Source: Pseudomonas sp.
GTDB taxonomy: Bacteria > Pseudomonadota > Gammaproteobacteria > Pseudomonadales > Pseudomonadaceae
Length of the DNA stretch: 64,000 nt
Assembly: GCA_030656145.1 (NCBI GenBank)
Contig: JAUSOF010000003.1
Coordinates: 1 to 64,000, forward strand
Direction: 5' to 3'
Position numbers and translations under genes: made by a program. The notes beneath the pieces are model-generated. The model saw nothing but the letters and a program-made list of their open reading frames with translations. It ran no database searches and was not told the origin of the DNA. Shown in pieces: positions 1-7,641 of this stretch (positions within the stretch are counted from its first letter, which is position 1; the number at the start of each line of letters is the position of its first letter).

Positions 1-139
1 AGCAGGCCCAGCGGGATATCAGTCACTTTTTGATGCATCGGTACAACTGGATTCGGCCCCATCAATTCAACGGCGGGCTAGCGCCCGCTCAGGCCGAGAA
101 AAAACTCAACGTCGTGTCCGGGATTAGTTGACCACTACA
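1..139 (+). mobile_element. 3' end of an IS3-family insertion sequence (transposase OrfB tail)
   Basis: An open frame enters at base 3 and stops at 129-131, giving 42 residues. It contains RYNWIRPHQFNGGLAPAQAE and ends in KLNVVSGIS, the usual C-terminal end of IS3-family OrfB transposases (DDE integrase fold, cut-and-paste/copy-out transposition). The element end is probably just after the stop, where TGACCACTACA resembles an IS3-type terminal inverted repeat. The rest of the element lies left of the window, so whether it is intact is unknown. Confidence 0.75.
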
Positions 140-141
140 GA

Positions 142-243
142 CGCGTGGCCGCCCAGGCCGTGCGCACCAACGCAGGCAACGAACACTGGAGCGCACGGCG
201 CATCCTACAGACCCAGACAGCACCTCAAATGCTGTGGCGATAA
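142..243 (+). pseudogene. Possible C-terminal remnant of a gene cut by the IS element
   Basis: Directly after the insertion-sequence end, one frame stays open for 33 codons and stops at 241-243; its last residues are TAPQMLWR. There is no start codon of its own, so it could be the tail of a gene interrupted by the insertion. The product is not recognised, and a chance open frame in GC-rich DNA is equally possible. Confidence 0.2.
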
Positions 244-492
244 CTGAACGCAACACGCTATTGGTACATAGCCTTTTAATTGGTTATGTCCCCGTTAGCT
301 GTTGCCAGCAATGGTTAGGTTGGCGCGTGGCGTGACGGTTGAGCGCAGGTAGCTTGGCGTTCGGCGCAGCGCAGCCCTACAAGCGGCTGCCTATGTCGTT
401 GGGCGGTGTCGCCTTGCGCCCCAGGCAACGCTGCTCGCCCCAATCTCGGTGTATTGCCTCGCCACACTAAGCCGCTGCATAGCCATCAACAG

Positions 493-557
493 CTTCGCGG
501 ACAAGTCCGCTCCCACAGGTTCACTGCCCGGCCTGGTGGGAGCGGGCTTGTCCGCGA
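493..557. repeat. REP pair (inverted) in a gene-free stretch
   Basis: Two Pseudomonas REP units face each other: CGCGGACAAGTCCGCTCCCA on the left and its near reverse complement TGGGAGCGGGCTTGTCCGCG on the right, separated by about 15 bases. Such units are extragenic, are mobilised by RAYT-type transposases, and can form a stem-loop in RNA. Nothing else in 244-699 looks coding apart from the promoter-like repeat at 592-657. Confidence 0.8.
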
Positions 558-591
558 TTGCACTCGTCGGGGCGCTGCATGCCGTACGCCT

Positions 592-657
592 CCTGTGCGA
601 AAACTTTACCTGTACGGGTAAACACTCTAGATCTGTAAATTAATACTACATAGCCTG
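592..657 (+). promoter_or_regulatory. Repeated promoter with palindromic operator, copy 1
   Basis: The dyad TTTACCTGTACGGGTAAA (604-621) differs at one base pair from a perfect palindrome. Reading TTTACC as -35, 17 bases later comes TAGATC (about 627-632) as a -10. The 41 bases from 592 recur with one mismatch at 7313-7353, and looser similarity continues to ACATAGC. This looks like a sigma-70 promoter overlapped by a repressor site. The small membrane-protein gene at 700 is the nearest downstream target. Confidence 0.5.
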
Positions 658-699
658 GCTCAGGGTTCAAGCGAGAACTCGACTACGGGAGCACATGGC

Positions 700-984
700 A
701 TGACAGCGAACTGGGCACTTATGGGGATCGCCGGCTGCGGCTTGTTGTTTGTGGGCTTGCTCGCCGCGCTGCTGCTGGTGCATGGCCAGCATCTGCAAGC
801 GCTACTGCTCGCCCAGTGTCGGCACAACGCGATGCAGCGTGACTGCCTGCAGCGCTTGCACCGCGATGAGCAGGAGCTGCGCAGCACGGTCCGTGCCGAA
901 CGTGCGCATGTGGCGCAATTGCAACGCAAGGTTGAGCTGTTGCAGGCGTTGCTGGGTGAGGCCGGGGCGGCGGCTTGGCGATAA
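700..984 (+). CDS. Small membrane-anchored coiled-coil protein, function unknown
   Basis: A 94-residue product with a single hydrophobic segment at about residues 8-27 and then a charged, leucine-rich stretch (about 45-88) that looks like a coiled coil, typical of small inner-membrane proteins with a cytoplasmic or periplasmic helix. No family is recognised. The ATG follows a weak GGGAGC purine stretch. It lies just downstream of the repeated promoter/operator at 592-657, which is the main argument that it is expressed. It could still be a chance frame. Confidence 0.5.
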   Translation: MTANWALMGIAGCGLLFVGLLAALLLVHGQHLQALLLAQCRHNAMQRDCLQRLHRDEQELRSTVRAERAHVAQLQRKVELLQALLGEAGAAAWR

Positions 985-1041
985 CAGGTGGCGGGGCCGG
1001 GTCGATAAACTTCCACGCGCTCAGTCAACGGCAATCGCTGA

Positions 1042-2409
1042 TTACTTCGCGGGCGCCTCGACAACAATGTAGCGCTTGCCCCCACTGCGTTTGGCCGCGT
1101 ACATGGCTTCATCCGCATGCCGCACCAGATGCAGATCACTCTGGCCGTGCTCGGGGTATACCGCGATACCCAGGCTTGGGGCACTCATCAACGTTTCCCC
1201 TTCCAGATGGTAGGGATCGCTTAGGGCGAGAAGAATTTTCTCGGCCACCAGGATGGCATCTTCCTGCTTGCCGATGCTATCCAGAAGAATGGCGAATTCG
1301 TCACCACCCAAACGGCCAACCGTATCGGACTCGCGCACGCACTGCCTGAGGCGATGAGCGACCTCGCGTAGCAGATGGTCGCCAGTGGTGTGGCCAAAGG
1401 TATCGTTGATGTGCTTGAAGTTGTCCATGTCGAGATAAAGAACCGCCAGCCGCAAGGAGTCTCTCTGCGCCCTTTGCAGGGAGCTGCGCAGGCGATCCAG
1501 GAACAGCGCGCGGTTTGGCAGTTCAGTCAGCTGGTCGTGCTGGGCAAGATGCTCCAGGCGCGCGTGCGTGCGTTTACGCTCTATTGCATCGGCCACCTGG
1601 CTCGACGCAAATTGCAGCAGCGCCTTGTTCTGTTCGTTGTAACGCGCGGTGCCGCAATAGCTCTGCAGCACCAGAGCACCGATGGTGGCCGTGCCCGCTA
1701 TCAGCGGCACACCAAGCCAGTCCAGGGGATGCTTGCCTGCCACGGCACCCAGCGTTGCAAGCCGCTGCTCGGCCGTCTCAGGCGTTAACAACAGCGCTTC
1801 ACCGGAGCGAATAACCTCGGCACAGAAGGTACTGGAGCCCAGCGGCATGGGTGCCGGCGGCGGGGCAAACTGATCGACGTAATAGGGGAAGCTGAGCTGG
1901 TCATCCGCGGCGTCGTACAGCGCCACAAAGAAATTCTCGACGGGCAGCAACTGACCAATCACCTCGTGCACCCGCTGATACAGTGTCTGCAGGTCGTCAG
2001 CTGAATGGGCGGCGTGGGATATCGCATACAAGGCCGCCTGCATCGCCTCGGCACGCTTGCGCGCAGTAATGTCGCGCGCCACACCCACCCGCACCTGCTC
2101 GGCCTCAAGCCATTGGGCAGACCACATGATGTGCACGATATGGCCGTCTTTATGGATGTAACGGTTCTCATGGTCAGCGGAGGGCTTACCCGAATTGATG
2201 CGCTTGACGAATGCCAAACTGACGGCTCGATCATCCGGGTGCATCATTTCAAAGGCCGTGCGGCCAATCATTTCTTCGGGCCGATAACCGAACACGCGCT
2301 CGCTGGCCGCGCTTACCGAAAGAAAGCGACCCTCTTTATCTACTACGCAGACAACGTCCAGCAGCAGATCCAGAAGTTTGTCGTGGGGCAGGTGTGGGTT
2401 TGACGTCAT
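1042..2409 (-). CDS. Diguanylate cyclase with PAS and GAF sensor domains
   Basis: A 455-residue protein that would make cyclic di-GMP from two GTP. In order: a PAS domain (about 10-120, ending in the ARDITARKRAE linker), a GAF domain (about 130-275), and a GGDEF domain (about 285-450). The catalytic motif RLGGDEF is intact (G368-F372), and an RxxD inhibitory site (RESD, 359-362) sits five residues before it, so product inhibition is likely. No transmembrane segment is seen, so it should be cytosolic. The start at 2409 is chosen because the PAS domain begins soon after it; an upstream in-frame extension lacks similarity. It stands alone, so its input signal is unknown. Confidence 0.9.
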   Translation of the reverse strand: MTSNPHLPHDKLLDLLLDVVCVVDKEGRFLSVSAASERVFGYRPEEMIGRTAFEMMHPDDRAVSLAFVKRINSGKPSADHENRYIHKDGHIVHIMWSAQWLEAEQVRVGVARDITARKRAEAMQAALYAISHAAHSADDLQTLYQRVHEVIGQLLPVENFFVALYDAADDQLSFPYYVDQFAPPPAPMPLGSSTFCAEVIRSGEALLLTPETAEQRLATLGAVAGKHPLDWLGVPLIAGTATIGALVLQSYCGTARYNEQNKALLQFASSQVADAIERKRTHARLEHLAQHDQLTELPNRALFLDRLRSSLQRAQRDSLRLAVLYLDMDNFKHINDTFGHTTGDHLLREVAHRLRQCVRESDTVGRLGGDEFAILLDSIGKQEDAILVAEKILLALSDPYHLEGETLMSAPSLGIAVYPEHGQSDLHLVRHADEAMYAAKRSGGKRYIVVEAPAK

Positions 2410-2826
2410 GGGAATGACTATACGGTTATGCCTGCTGGGTTCGCTAGTACGATGATTTTCTATGACAGTTGCCCTATGGTGCAGTTGCTCAATGGCTCCT
2501 GGCGTGAAGCGCGTGATGCCGCGCGCGGCACCAGCCACGCTTGGCAGATACCGGCTACGACCCCGCGCCACCGGCGATGAGTTCCAGCAGGGTTTGCCAG
2601 TGGCGATGTTCCAATTGCCTGTGGCCAGGCATGCCGCTGCCTGTTGGGCTTCGCTGCGCTCAGCGCCGTCCCACCCAGTGCATGCGGCCGTTACTCATAC
2701 AGAACCTTCCGGATAGGCCTCAGCGGGGCGCCATTGCTGCGCCCAGTTGCGTGGCGAGCGACTTGTCAGCGGTGCGGGGCGGCCACTCGGGGTCTGATCT
2801 ACCCAGCCTGCTGCAACAAAAAGAAA
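2410..2826. other. Gene-free stretch between two convergently packed minus-strand genes
   Basis: About 417 bases between the start of the diguanylate cyclase and the end of the acetyltransferase gene. Several short open frames cross it, but none has a good ribosome-binding site or recognisable motif. It must contain the cyclase promoter; no clear -10/-35 pair or hairpin was seen. Confidence 0.5.
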
Positions 2827-3513
2827 TCAATTAATAGAAAAGCGCTGGCTTACCAGCGCTTGAGCCTGTTGGGCCATTTTATCGAGCTGGCGGTCGCGCT
2901 GTTTTTCCGCCTCGCTCATGGCCTTCTTGCCGTGCTGCTTGACCAGGTAGCTATGGATCTGCCGGACTTCCTCAGATTGGTAGATCGGCGCCAGGTCTTG
3001 CACCGCCACCATGCCGTCCGAACCACGGCTGCGAGTACTCATCAGCACCTGCGGCCCCCGCGCAGCCAGCACCTTGAAACCCATGGCCTCGAAATACGGC
3101 ACTTTGTCTGCCACACAGGCCAGTTCGGCATGGGGGTGGCGCGTGATGATTTTTTGCAGCATGGCCCGGGCAACACCCTGCCGGCGCTGACTGGCCTGGA
3201 CGGCCATATAGGCCAGGGTGCAGGCCTCGGGGTAATCCTTGGCCGGCAGGTACAGGGCAAAGCCCAGCACCTGGGAAGGGTCCAGATCGTCCAGGGCCAG
3301 GATCAGCTGCGCCGTGGTGTCCGAGGCACTGTCCATCGCCTGCAGATACAGGTGCATCTCGTAGCCGATCACGTACTGGTACAGCTGATACAGGGGGTTG
3401 CTGGGCGTCAGCGACACCGGGCTGATATCGCCGAGGTAGTCCACCATCATCTGCAGGACCTGGTCTTTCAGCGACTCGGGCGGCGGGGTGTTCAGGTGTA
3501 CAAGGGTGAACAT
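2827..3513 (-). CDS. GNAT-family N-acetyltransferase
   Basis: A 228-residue protein of the GNAT superfamily, which transfers acetyl from acetyl-CoA to an amine. The acetyl-CoA pyrophosphate-binding signature is visible as ASQRRQGVARAMLQ, after a beta strand with LAYMAVQ; further on is the usual C-terminal VPYFEAMGFKVL (motif B). A charged tail with EAEKQRDRQLDKMAQ follows the domain. The start at 3513 is chosen because the longer open frame upstream runs through a REP element and has no similarity to the fold. The substrate is unknown, and neighbours give no pathway clue. Confidence 0.8.
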   Translation of the reverse strand: MFTLVHLNTPPPESLKDQVLQMMVDYLGDISPVSLTPSNPLYQLYQYVIGYEMHLYLQAMDSASDTTAQLILALDDLDPSQVLGFALYLPAKDYPEACTLAYMAVQASQRRQGVARAMLQKIITRHPHAELACVADKVPYFEAMGFKVLAARGPQVLMSTRSRGSDGMVAVQDLAPIYQSEEVRQIHSYLVKQHGKKAMSEAEKQRDRQLDKMAQQAQALVSQRFSIN

Positions 3514-3598
3514 CGTGAGTCTGGCTCCGGGGGCATGCCCGATTGGGGGAATCGGCGTTGGCGCCATTGTAACGCCCACCTCCCGGTCGAGCATCGAA

Positions 3599-3730
3599 CC
3601 TCTGGGAGAGGGCTTGTCCGCGAAGCGGTTGATGGCTATATGGCTGTTCGTCTTGGTCCTGGTTTGCGGGCATGGCCCGTTCCTAGGGTTTAGCGTTGCT
3701 CTTGTAGTGGGGGGCTTGTCCGTGAACGGG
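3599..3730. repeat. Two REP-like elements
   Basis: CTCTGGGAGAGGGCTTGTCC followed by GCGAAGCGGTTGATGGC, and a second degenerate unit at about 3701-3730 (GGGGGCTTGTCCGTGAACG), both of the same Pseudomonas REP family as at 493-557. They fill most of the 247-base gap between the acetyltransferase start and the AraC gene. Confidence 0.65.
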
Positions 3731-3760
3731 TGTTGTTGCAAGGCAATACGCCGAGCTCGC

Positions 3761-4774
3761 CTACCCCCTCTGGCGAAAGGCGCGCGGGGTCACGCCCAGC
3801 CAGCGCCTGAAGGTGCGGCTGAAGTTGGAGGTGTCCTGATAACCCAGGCGCTCGGCGATGGCCTCAACACTCAACGGGGTTTGCAGCAACAGCCAGCAGG
3901 CCAGCTCCTCGCGCACGCTGTCGAGCAATTGCTGATAGTTGACGCCTTCCTCGCTCAGGTGACGCAGCAGGGTGCGCGGCGCCATGCACTCAACGGCAGC
4001 CATCTGGTCGAGGCTCGGGTAGTGGCCATCGCAGGCCAGCAGCCGCTGATGAATCCGCTGGCTCAGGCTGCCACTCTTCAATTGTTTGAGCTGATGCTCG
4101 CAGTCGCGCAGGGCCAGGCGCTGGGCTTCGCTGTCGCAGCCCAGGCTCGGGCAATCGAGTAACGCCAGGGGCAGTTGCACCTGCAGGTGCGTGGCGTTGA
4201 AGGTCGACTGCGGGTACAGCTCCCGGTAGGCGTGCGCCCAGGGCGGTTCGGCGAAGGGCCAGCGGATCATGGCCTGGCTGTGCAAGGCCTGACCGCTAAC
4301 GGTTTGCAGCAGGTTGAGCGTGCCCGCCAGGATATGCCCCAGCACGTATTCGCGGACATCTTCGCTGTGCACGCTCTCGTGCAGTTGCAGCGTCAGATTG
4401 TCTGCATGCTCGATGCTAAAGGTGCCCAGATTCTCGCGCAGGCTGACGAAGCGTTGCATGGCCAGCAGGGCCTGCGCCACATTCGGGCTGGCCATGGCGA
4501 GTACGCCCGGCGCGCCGTGGGTCGACAGCTGGGTGCTGGCACCAACGCGCAGCCCCAGCCATGGGCACTGGCTGAGTTCCAGCCCACGCAGCACCAGACG
4601 GCGAAACTGGGCAAAGCTGAGAAAACGGTTGTCCGTGTGCAGCGCCGTCCAGTCCAGGCGCGTGCCATCCAAGATCTGCTGCGGTGCAAAGCCGCAGCGG
4701 CGCAACTCGGCGCACAGCAAGCGTGCATACACCGGGTGCAGGCAGGGTTGAAGCCAGGCTTGGGCATTGGACAT
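3761..4774 (-). CDS. AraC-family transcriptional regulator, divergent from alkB
   Basis: A 337-residue regulator. The N-terminal 190 or so residues match the arabinose-binding-like domain found in OruR-type AraC proteins; the C-terminal 100 hold the two helix-turn-helix motifs (SVEAIAERLGYQDTSNFSRT then FRRWLGVTPRAFR). The start at 4774 has an AGGAG 7 bases upstream on the minus strand; the longer frame lacks this. Divergent placement with the alkane hydroxylase gene, 226 bases apart, suggests it controls alkB in response to an alkane or fatty-acid signal, as AraC-type AlkR does for alkM in Acinetobacter. That role is inference. Confidence 0.85.
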   Translation of the reverse strand: MSNAQAWLQPCLHPVYARLLCAELRRCGFAPQQILDGTRLDWTALHTDNRFLSFAQFRRLVLRGLELSQCPWLGLRVGASTQLSTHGAPGVLAMASPNVAQALLAMQRFVSLRENLGTFSIEHADNLTLQLHESVHSEDVREYVLGHILAGTLNLLQTVSGQALHSQAMIRWPFAEPPWAHAYRELYPQSTFNATHLQVQLPLALLDCPSLGCDSEAQRLALRDCEHQLKQLKSGSLSQRIHQRLLACDGHYPSLDQMAAVECMAPRTLLRHLSEEGVNYQQLLDSVREELACWLLLQTPLSVEAIAERLGYQDTSNFSRTFRRWLGVTPRAFRQRG

Positions 4775-4942
4775 GGGGCTGCTCCTGCACGCATCGCCCG
4801 CCGCCAGTGTCAGCGTTCGGCGGGGGTAAAAAATCGATGATCCAGCCCAGTAAACGTGCGTGCCCGCAGTGCAGGCATCTGGCTTGTTCACGCCACGGGG
4901 CGCGTTGGCACCATATGACGATTATCTGCCCGCGTAAACGGT

Positions 4943-4955
4943 ATTGTCCGACAAT
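4943..4955. promoter_or_regulatory. Short perfect dyad in the araC-type/alkB control region
   Basis: ATTGTCCGACAAT is a perfect odd-length palindrome centred 52 bases before the alkB start codon, in the divergent intergenic region. It could be a regulator-binding half or overlap the alkB promoter. AraC proteins usually bind direct repeats, so the owner of this dyad is uncertain. Confidence 0.35.
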
Positions 4956-5000
4956 CCTTGCGGTCATGCTGGTCCCACAGCAAACCCTGAGGGAACGTGT

Positions 5001-6203
5001 ATGAGCGCCGTAATGCCCACCGCCGTAACCGAACAAGCGGTTTACCGCGACCGCAAACGCTATGCCTGGTTATTGTCGGTGTTCGCGCCGCTTGGCGTCA
5101 CCATTGGCCCGCTGGCCCACCTGCTGGGAGCGACCAGCCAGCTGTGGTTTTTTGTCGCGCTGGGGGTGTTTTACCTGGGCTTGCCGTTGCTGGACAAGTT
5201 GCTGGGAGAAGACCTGAGCAACCCGCTGGAGTCTGCCGTGCCGGCCCTGGAAGCAGACGGCTATTACCGCGCAATCAACTATGCGGTGGTGCCGGTGCTG
5301 TGGTTCGGCATGCTGTTCAACTGCATCTTCCTGGCCACCCATGAGCTGCCCTGGTACAGCTGGCTGGCCACGGTGCTGGTGACAGGCTCGATACTCGGTT
5401 TCGGTCTCAACCTCAGCCATGAGCTTGGGCACAAGAAGGACTGGCTGGGGCGCAAGGTCGGCCTGTTCAACACCGCACTGGGCGGCTACGGGCATTTCTC
5501 CATCGAACATAACCGCGGCCATCACCGGCATGTGGCCACCCCGGAAGATCCAGCCTCCTCGCAGATGGGCGAAAGCATCTACCGCTTCATGTTTCGCGAG
5601 CTGCCGGGTGCTTTCTTCCGTGCCTGGGACCTGGAAGCCGAGCGTATGCAGCGCCAGGGCCGCTCTAGCTGGAGTTTGCACAACGAAATCGTCCAGGCCG
5701 GCCTGGTCACCCTGGCCCTCTACGGTGGTTTGATCGCCCTGTTCGGCCCGCCGATGGTGCCCGTGTTGCTGCTGGTTGCCTTCTGGGGCGCCTTCCAGCT
5801 GACCTCGGCCAACTACATCGAACACTACGGCCTGGTGCGGCAAAAACTGCCCAATGGCCGCTACGAACCCTGCCTGCCGCGTCACTCCTGGAACAGCAAC
5901 CACATCATCTCCAACCTGGTGGTGTTCCATTTGCAGCGTCATTCCGACCACCACGCCCACCCGACACGCAGCTACCAGTCGCTGCGTGACTTCACCGACC
6001 TGCCGCGCCTACCGTCTGGCTATTTCGGCATGTTTATCGCGGCCTACATCCCGCCATTGTGGTTCCGCGTGATGAATCCGCGCCTGATCGCCGCTGTGCA
6101 GGGCGATGTCCAGCGCATCAACTTCCTGCCCGCCAAACGCCAGCAACTGATTCGCCAATACGGCCTGCAGGCGCAACCGTCCGCGTGGGAACACAGCCCG
6201 TGA
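5001..6203 (+). CDS. alkB: Alkane 1-monooxygenase (AlkB family, non-haem di-iron)
   Basis: A 400-residue integral-membrane hydroxylase that converts n-alkanes to 1-alkanols using O2 and electrons from rubredoxin. All histidine boxes are present: HELGH (140-144), EHNRGHH (169-175) followed by TPEDPASS, NYIEHYGL, and LQRHSDHHAHP. Several hydrophobic segments (about 22-63, 92-135, 230-265) fit the six-helix AlkB fold. The start at 5001 follows GAGGGA with 6-base spacing. No rubredoxin or rubredoxin reductase gene is near, so electron partners must be encoded elsewhere. The last codons (SAWEHSP) and stop lie inside a dispersed repeat, so the C-terminal end may have been altered by it. Confidence 0.95.
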   Translation: MSAVMPTAVTEQAVYRDRKRYAWLLSVFAPLGVTIGPLAHLLGATSQLWFFVALGVFYLGLPLLDKLLGEDLSNPLESAVPALEADGYYRAINYAVVPVLWFGMLFNCIFLATHELPWYSWLATVLVTGSILGFGLNLSHELGHKKDWLGRKVGLFNTALGGYGHFSIEHNRGHHRHVATPEDPASSQMGESIYRFMFRELPGAFFRAWDLEAERMQRQGRSSWSLHNEIVQAGLVTLALYGGLIALFGPPMVPVLLLVAFWGAFQLTSANYIEHYGLVRQKLPNGRYEPCLPRHSWNSNHIISNLVVFHLQRHSDHHAHPTRSYQSLRDFTDLPRLPSGYFGMFIAAYIPPLWFRVMNPRLIAAVQGDVQRINFLPAKRQQLIRQYGLQAQPSAWEHSP

Positions 6204-6262
6204 CGCTCCACGTCACGACGTTCGCGGATCGCTCGGGTGGACGCTGGAGTGACCAGCGTTGC
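6182..6262 (+). repeat. Dispersed repeat, copy 1 (overlaps the alkB 3' end)
   Basis: The segment beginning GCGTGGGAACACAGC and continuing through GTCACGACGTTCGCGGATC to GGTGGACGCTGGAG matches 7102-7183 at most positions. It starts inside the last codons of alkB. The following 6263-6497 holds an imperfect inverted repeat built on GTGGACAAGCTTCGCG / GTAGGGTGGAAAACCGCG (about 6300-6372), another common Pseudomonas intergenic repeat, but no gene. Confidence 0.6.
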
Positions 6263-6497
6263 ATTTACGCGCAGACCAGACAGTGGTTCTGAACATCAAG
6301 GTGGACAAGCTTCGCGTTGTCCACCCTACAAATGGCCGCCACCGCGTAGGGTGGAAAACCGCGAAGCGTTTTTCTACCATTTGGCATCAAGGCCGCCGGC
6401 TTTGTGATGGGTATCGTTTCGCTCAACCCATTCAAGCCATGGCACCCGCTAGCCATCCATGCCAAGATTTGCCGGTAGATAAGCGAGAGGTTATGCC

Positions 6498-6722
6498 ATG
6501 GATCTGCAGGAAATTGAGGATGAAGCCCTGCACCTTCCCAAGAAAGAGCGGGCCCAGCTGATCCAGCGTTTGGTCTTGAGCCTGGAAGCCCCCTCAGAAG
6601 AAGAGCTTCGATCAGACTGGTTGCTTGAAGCCCGACGGCGAGCAGAGGCGCTTGATAATGGCTCGGTTCAGGCTGTGGCCGGTGATGAGGTGATGAAGAA
6701 GGCCAGAGCCCTGATTCGATGA
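6498..6722 (+). CDS. Antitoxin of a RelE/ParE-type module (addiction-module family)
   Basis: A 74-residue acidic protein of the putative addiction-module component family (the group typified by TIGR02574), with the typical opening helix containing EALHLPKKERAQLIQRLV followed by an SLEAPSEEE linker and a C-terminal region that would wrap the toxin. It normally neutralises a RelE-type mRNA-cleaving or ParE-type gyrase toxin and represses the operon. Its stop overlaps the toxin ATG (6719-6721), the usual coupling. The antitoxin is intact although the toxin gene is frameshifted. Confidence 0.85.
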   Translation: MDLQEIEDEALHLPKKERAQLIQRLVLSLEAPSEEELRSDWLLEARRRAEALDNGSVQAVAGDEVMKKARALIR

Positions 6723-7011
6723 ATTATTCCTTTCACCCGGCAGCGGAGGCCGAGTTCCTGGAATCAGTCGGTTATTACGAATCGAAGGTTCCTGGATTGG
6801 GTGGGGCCTTCATCACGGAGTTCGAGCCTTGGCCACATTGATTGGCGAGTCACCCAAAGCCTGGCAAGTTGAGCTTGAGCCAGATATTCGCAGAGTTCCT
6901 CTCCAGCGCTTTCCGTTATCCATCGTTTACCGGGAAAAGTCTGATGGTTTTCAGGTTCTGGCTGTTGCCCATCACCGCCGACGCCCACAGTACTGGCTTG
7001 GCAGGCTTTAA
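6719..7011 (+). pseudogene. Frameshifted RelE/ParE-type toxin gene
   Basis: From ATG 6719 the frame reads MNYSFHPAAEAEFLESVGYY and on to FITEFE, then stops at about 6839-6841. The expected continuation, ALATLIGESPKAWQVE through RRVPLQRFPLSIVYRE to AHHRRRPQYWLGRL, is in another frame ending at 7011. Loss of one base near 6826 (GAG-GCC read as GAGCC) restores a single frame of about 97 residues, the normal length of this toxin family, with the conserved R..P...P..I.Y strand and C-terminal HxxRxPxYW. It is either inactivated or the base is a sequencing error. Confidence 0.8.
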
Positions 7012-7101
7012 CGCTCGGCGCGCGAGCCGGCGTTAAACGGTTGCCAGAAACCAGGAGTCACGTGGCTCGCTGCGTTCAACCCATTAATAGCTCCCATGCA
7101 C

Positions 7102-7183
7102 CTGCGTGGGAGCAAGCCTGTGAGGCTCTGCGTCACGACGTTTGCGGATCACACTGGTGGACGCTGGAGCGTCGAGGGCTGCA
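7102..7183 (+). repeat. Dispersed repeat, copy 2
   Basis: Second copy of the element at 6182-6262, sharing GTCACGACGTTTGCGGATC and GGTGGACGCTGGAG. It ends near a GTGGGAACGATC motif (7229-7240) that is common at the ends of Pseudomonas intergenic repeats. Together with the promoter repeat at 7313 it fills the gap between the broken toxin and the large defence-like gene; no gene was found in 7012-7641. Confidence 0.6.
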
Positions 7184-7312
7184 TCCCCACGCGGACGGTT
7201 CGACGGTTCGACGCCTCGACGCTTCGACGTGGGAACGATCTGAAGAATTTACAGCTAAAGCCGTTTCTCCCCAGCACCTGGTTACTGCGCACCCGCGCAA
7301 CGTCGGGCCGCA

Positions 7313-7378
7313 CCTGTGCGAAAACTTTACCTGTACGAGTAAACACTCTAGATACGTAAAGGATCACGACATAGCATG
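7313..7378 (+). promoter_or_regulatory. Repeated promoter with palindromic operator, copy 2
   Basis: Repeats 592-657: 40 of the first 41 bases are the same. The dyad is TTTACCTGTACGAGTAAA (7325-7342); TTTACC and TAGATA (about 7348-7353) are 17 bases apart and make a good sigma-70 promoter covered by the dyad. The next gene downstream on this strand is the large methyltransferase-helicase gene at 7642, about 290 bases away, so a long untranslated leader or a lost small gene would lie between. Confidence 0.5.
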
Positions 7379-7641
7379 AGCGCGTGGCTCACTAGAAAGC
7401 TGGCATGCGCTTGCTGCTAAGGGTCACCTGGCTCAGCTTTACGCCGAGTCTATGGCCCGCGCCGTAGGCAAGCGGGGTGCTCTGCACGCAATCAGAGGCA
7501 ACGGTTGAATAGGGCATGCGGATGGCTAGGCGGTAAGCAGGCGATGCGCATTGTGCTAAAAGGGCAGCCTTCAGCGAGTGGCGATCACGTACGCTGCACC
7601 CTCGACACCCCGGTATTAGTCGTTGCACAAGGAAGCGAAGT

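Noticed and set aside
2462..2834. Short plus-strand genes between the cyclase and acetyltransferase
   Set aside because: Overlapping frames with no ribosome site, no motif and rare-looking codon use.
4393..5036. Minus-strand second gene overlapping the AraC regulator
   Set aside because: Out-of-frame shadow of the regulator, without start signals.
592..7353. The two 41-base repeats as attachment sites of an integrated element
   Set aside because: No integrase lies between them, and the enclosed genes look like unrelated accessory genes; the repeats fit promoters better.
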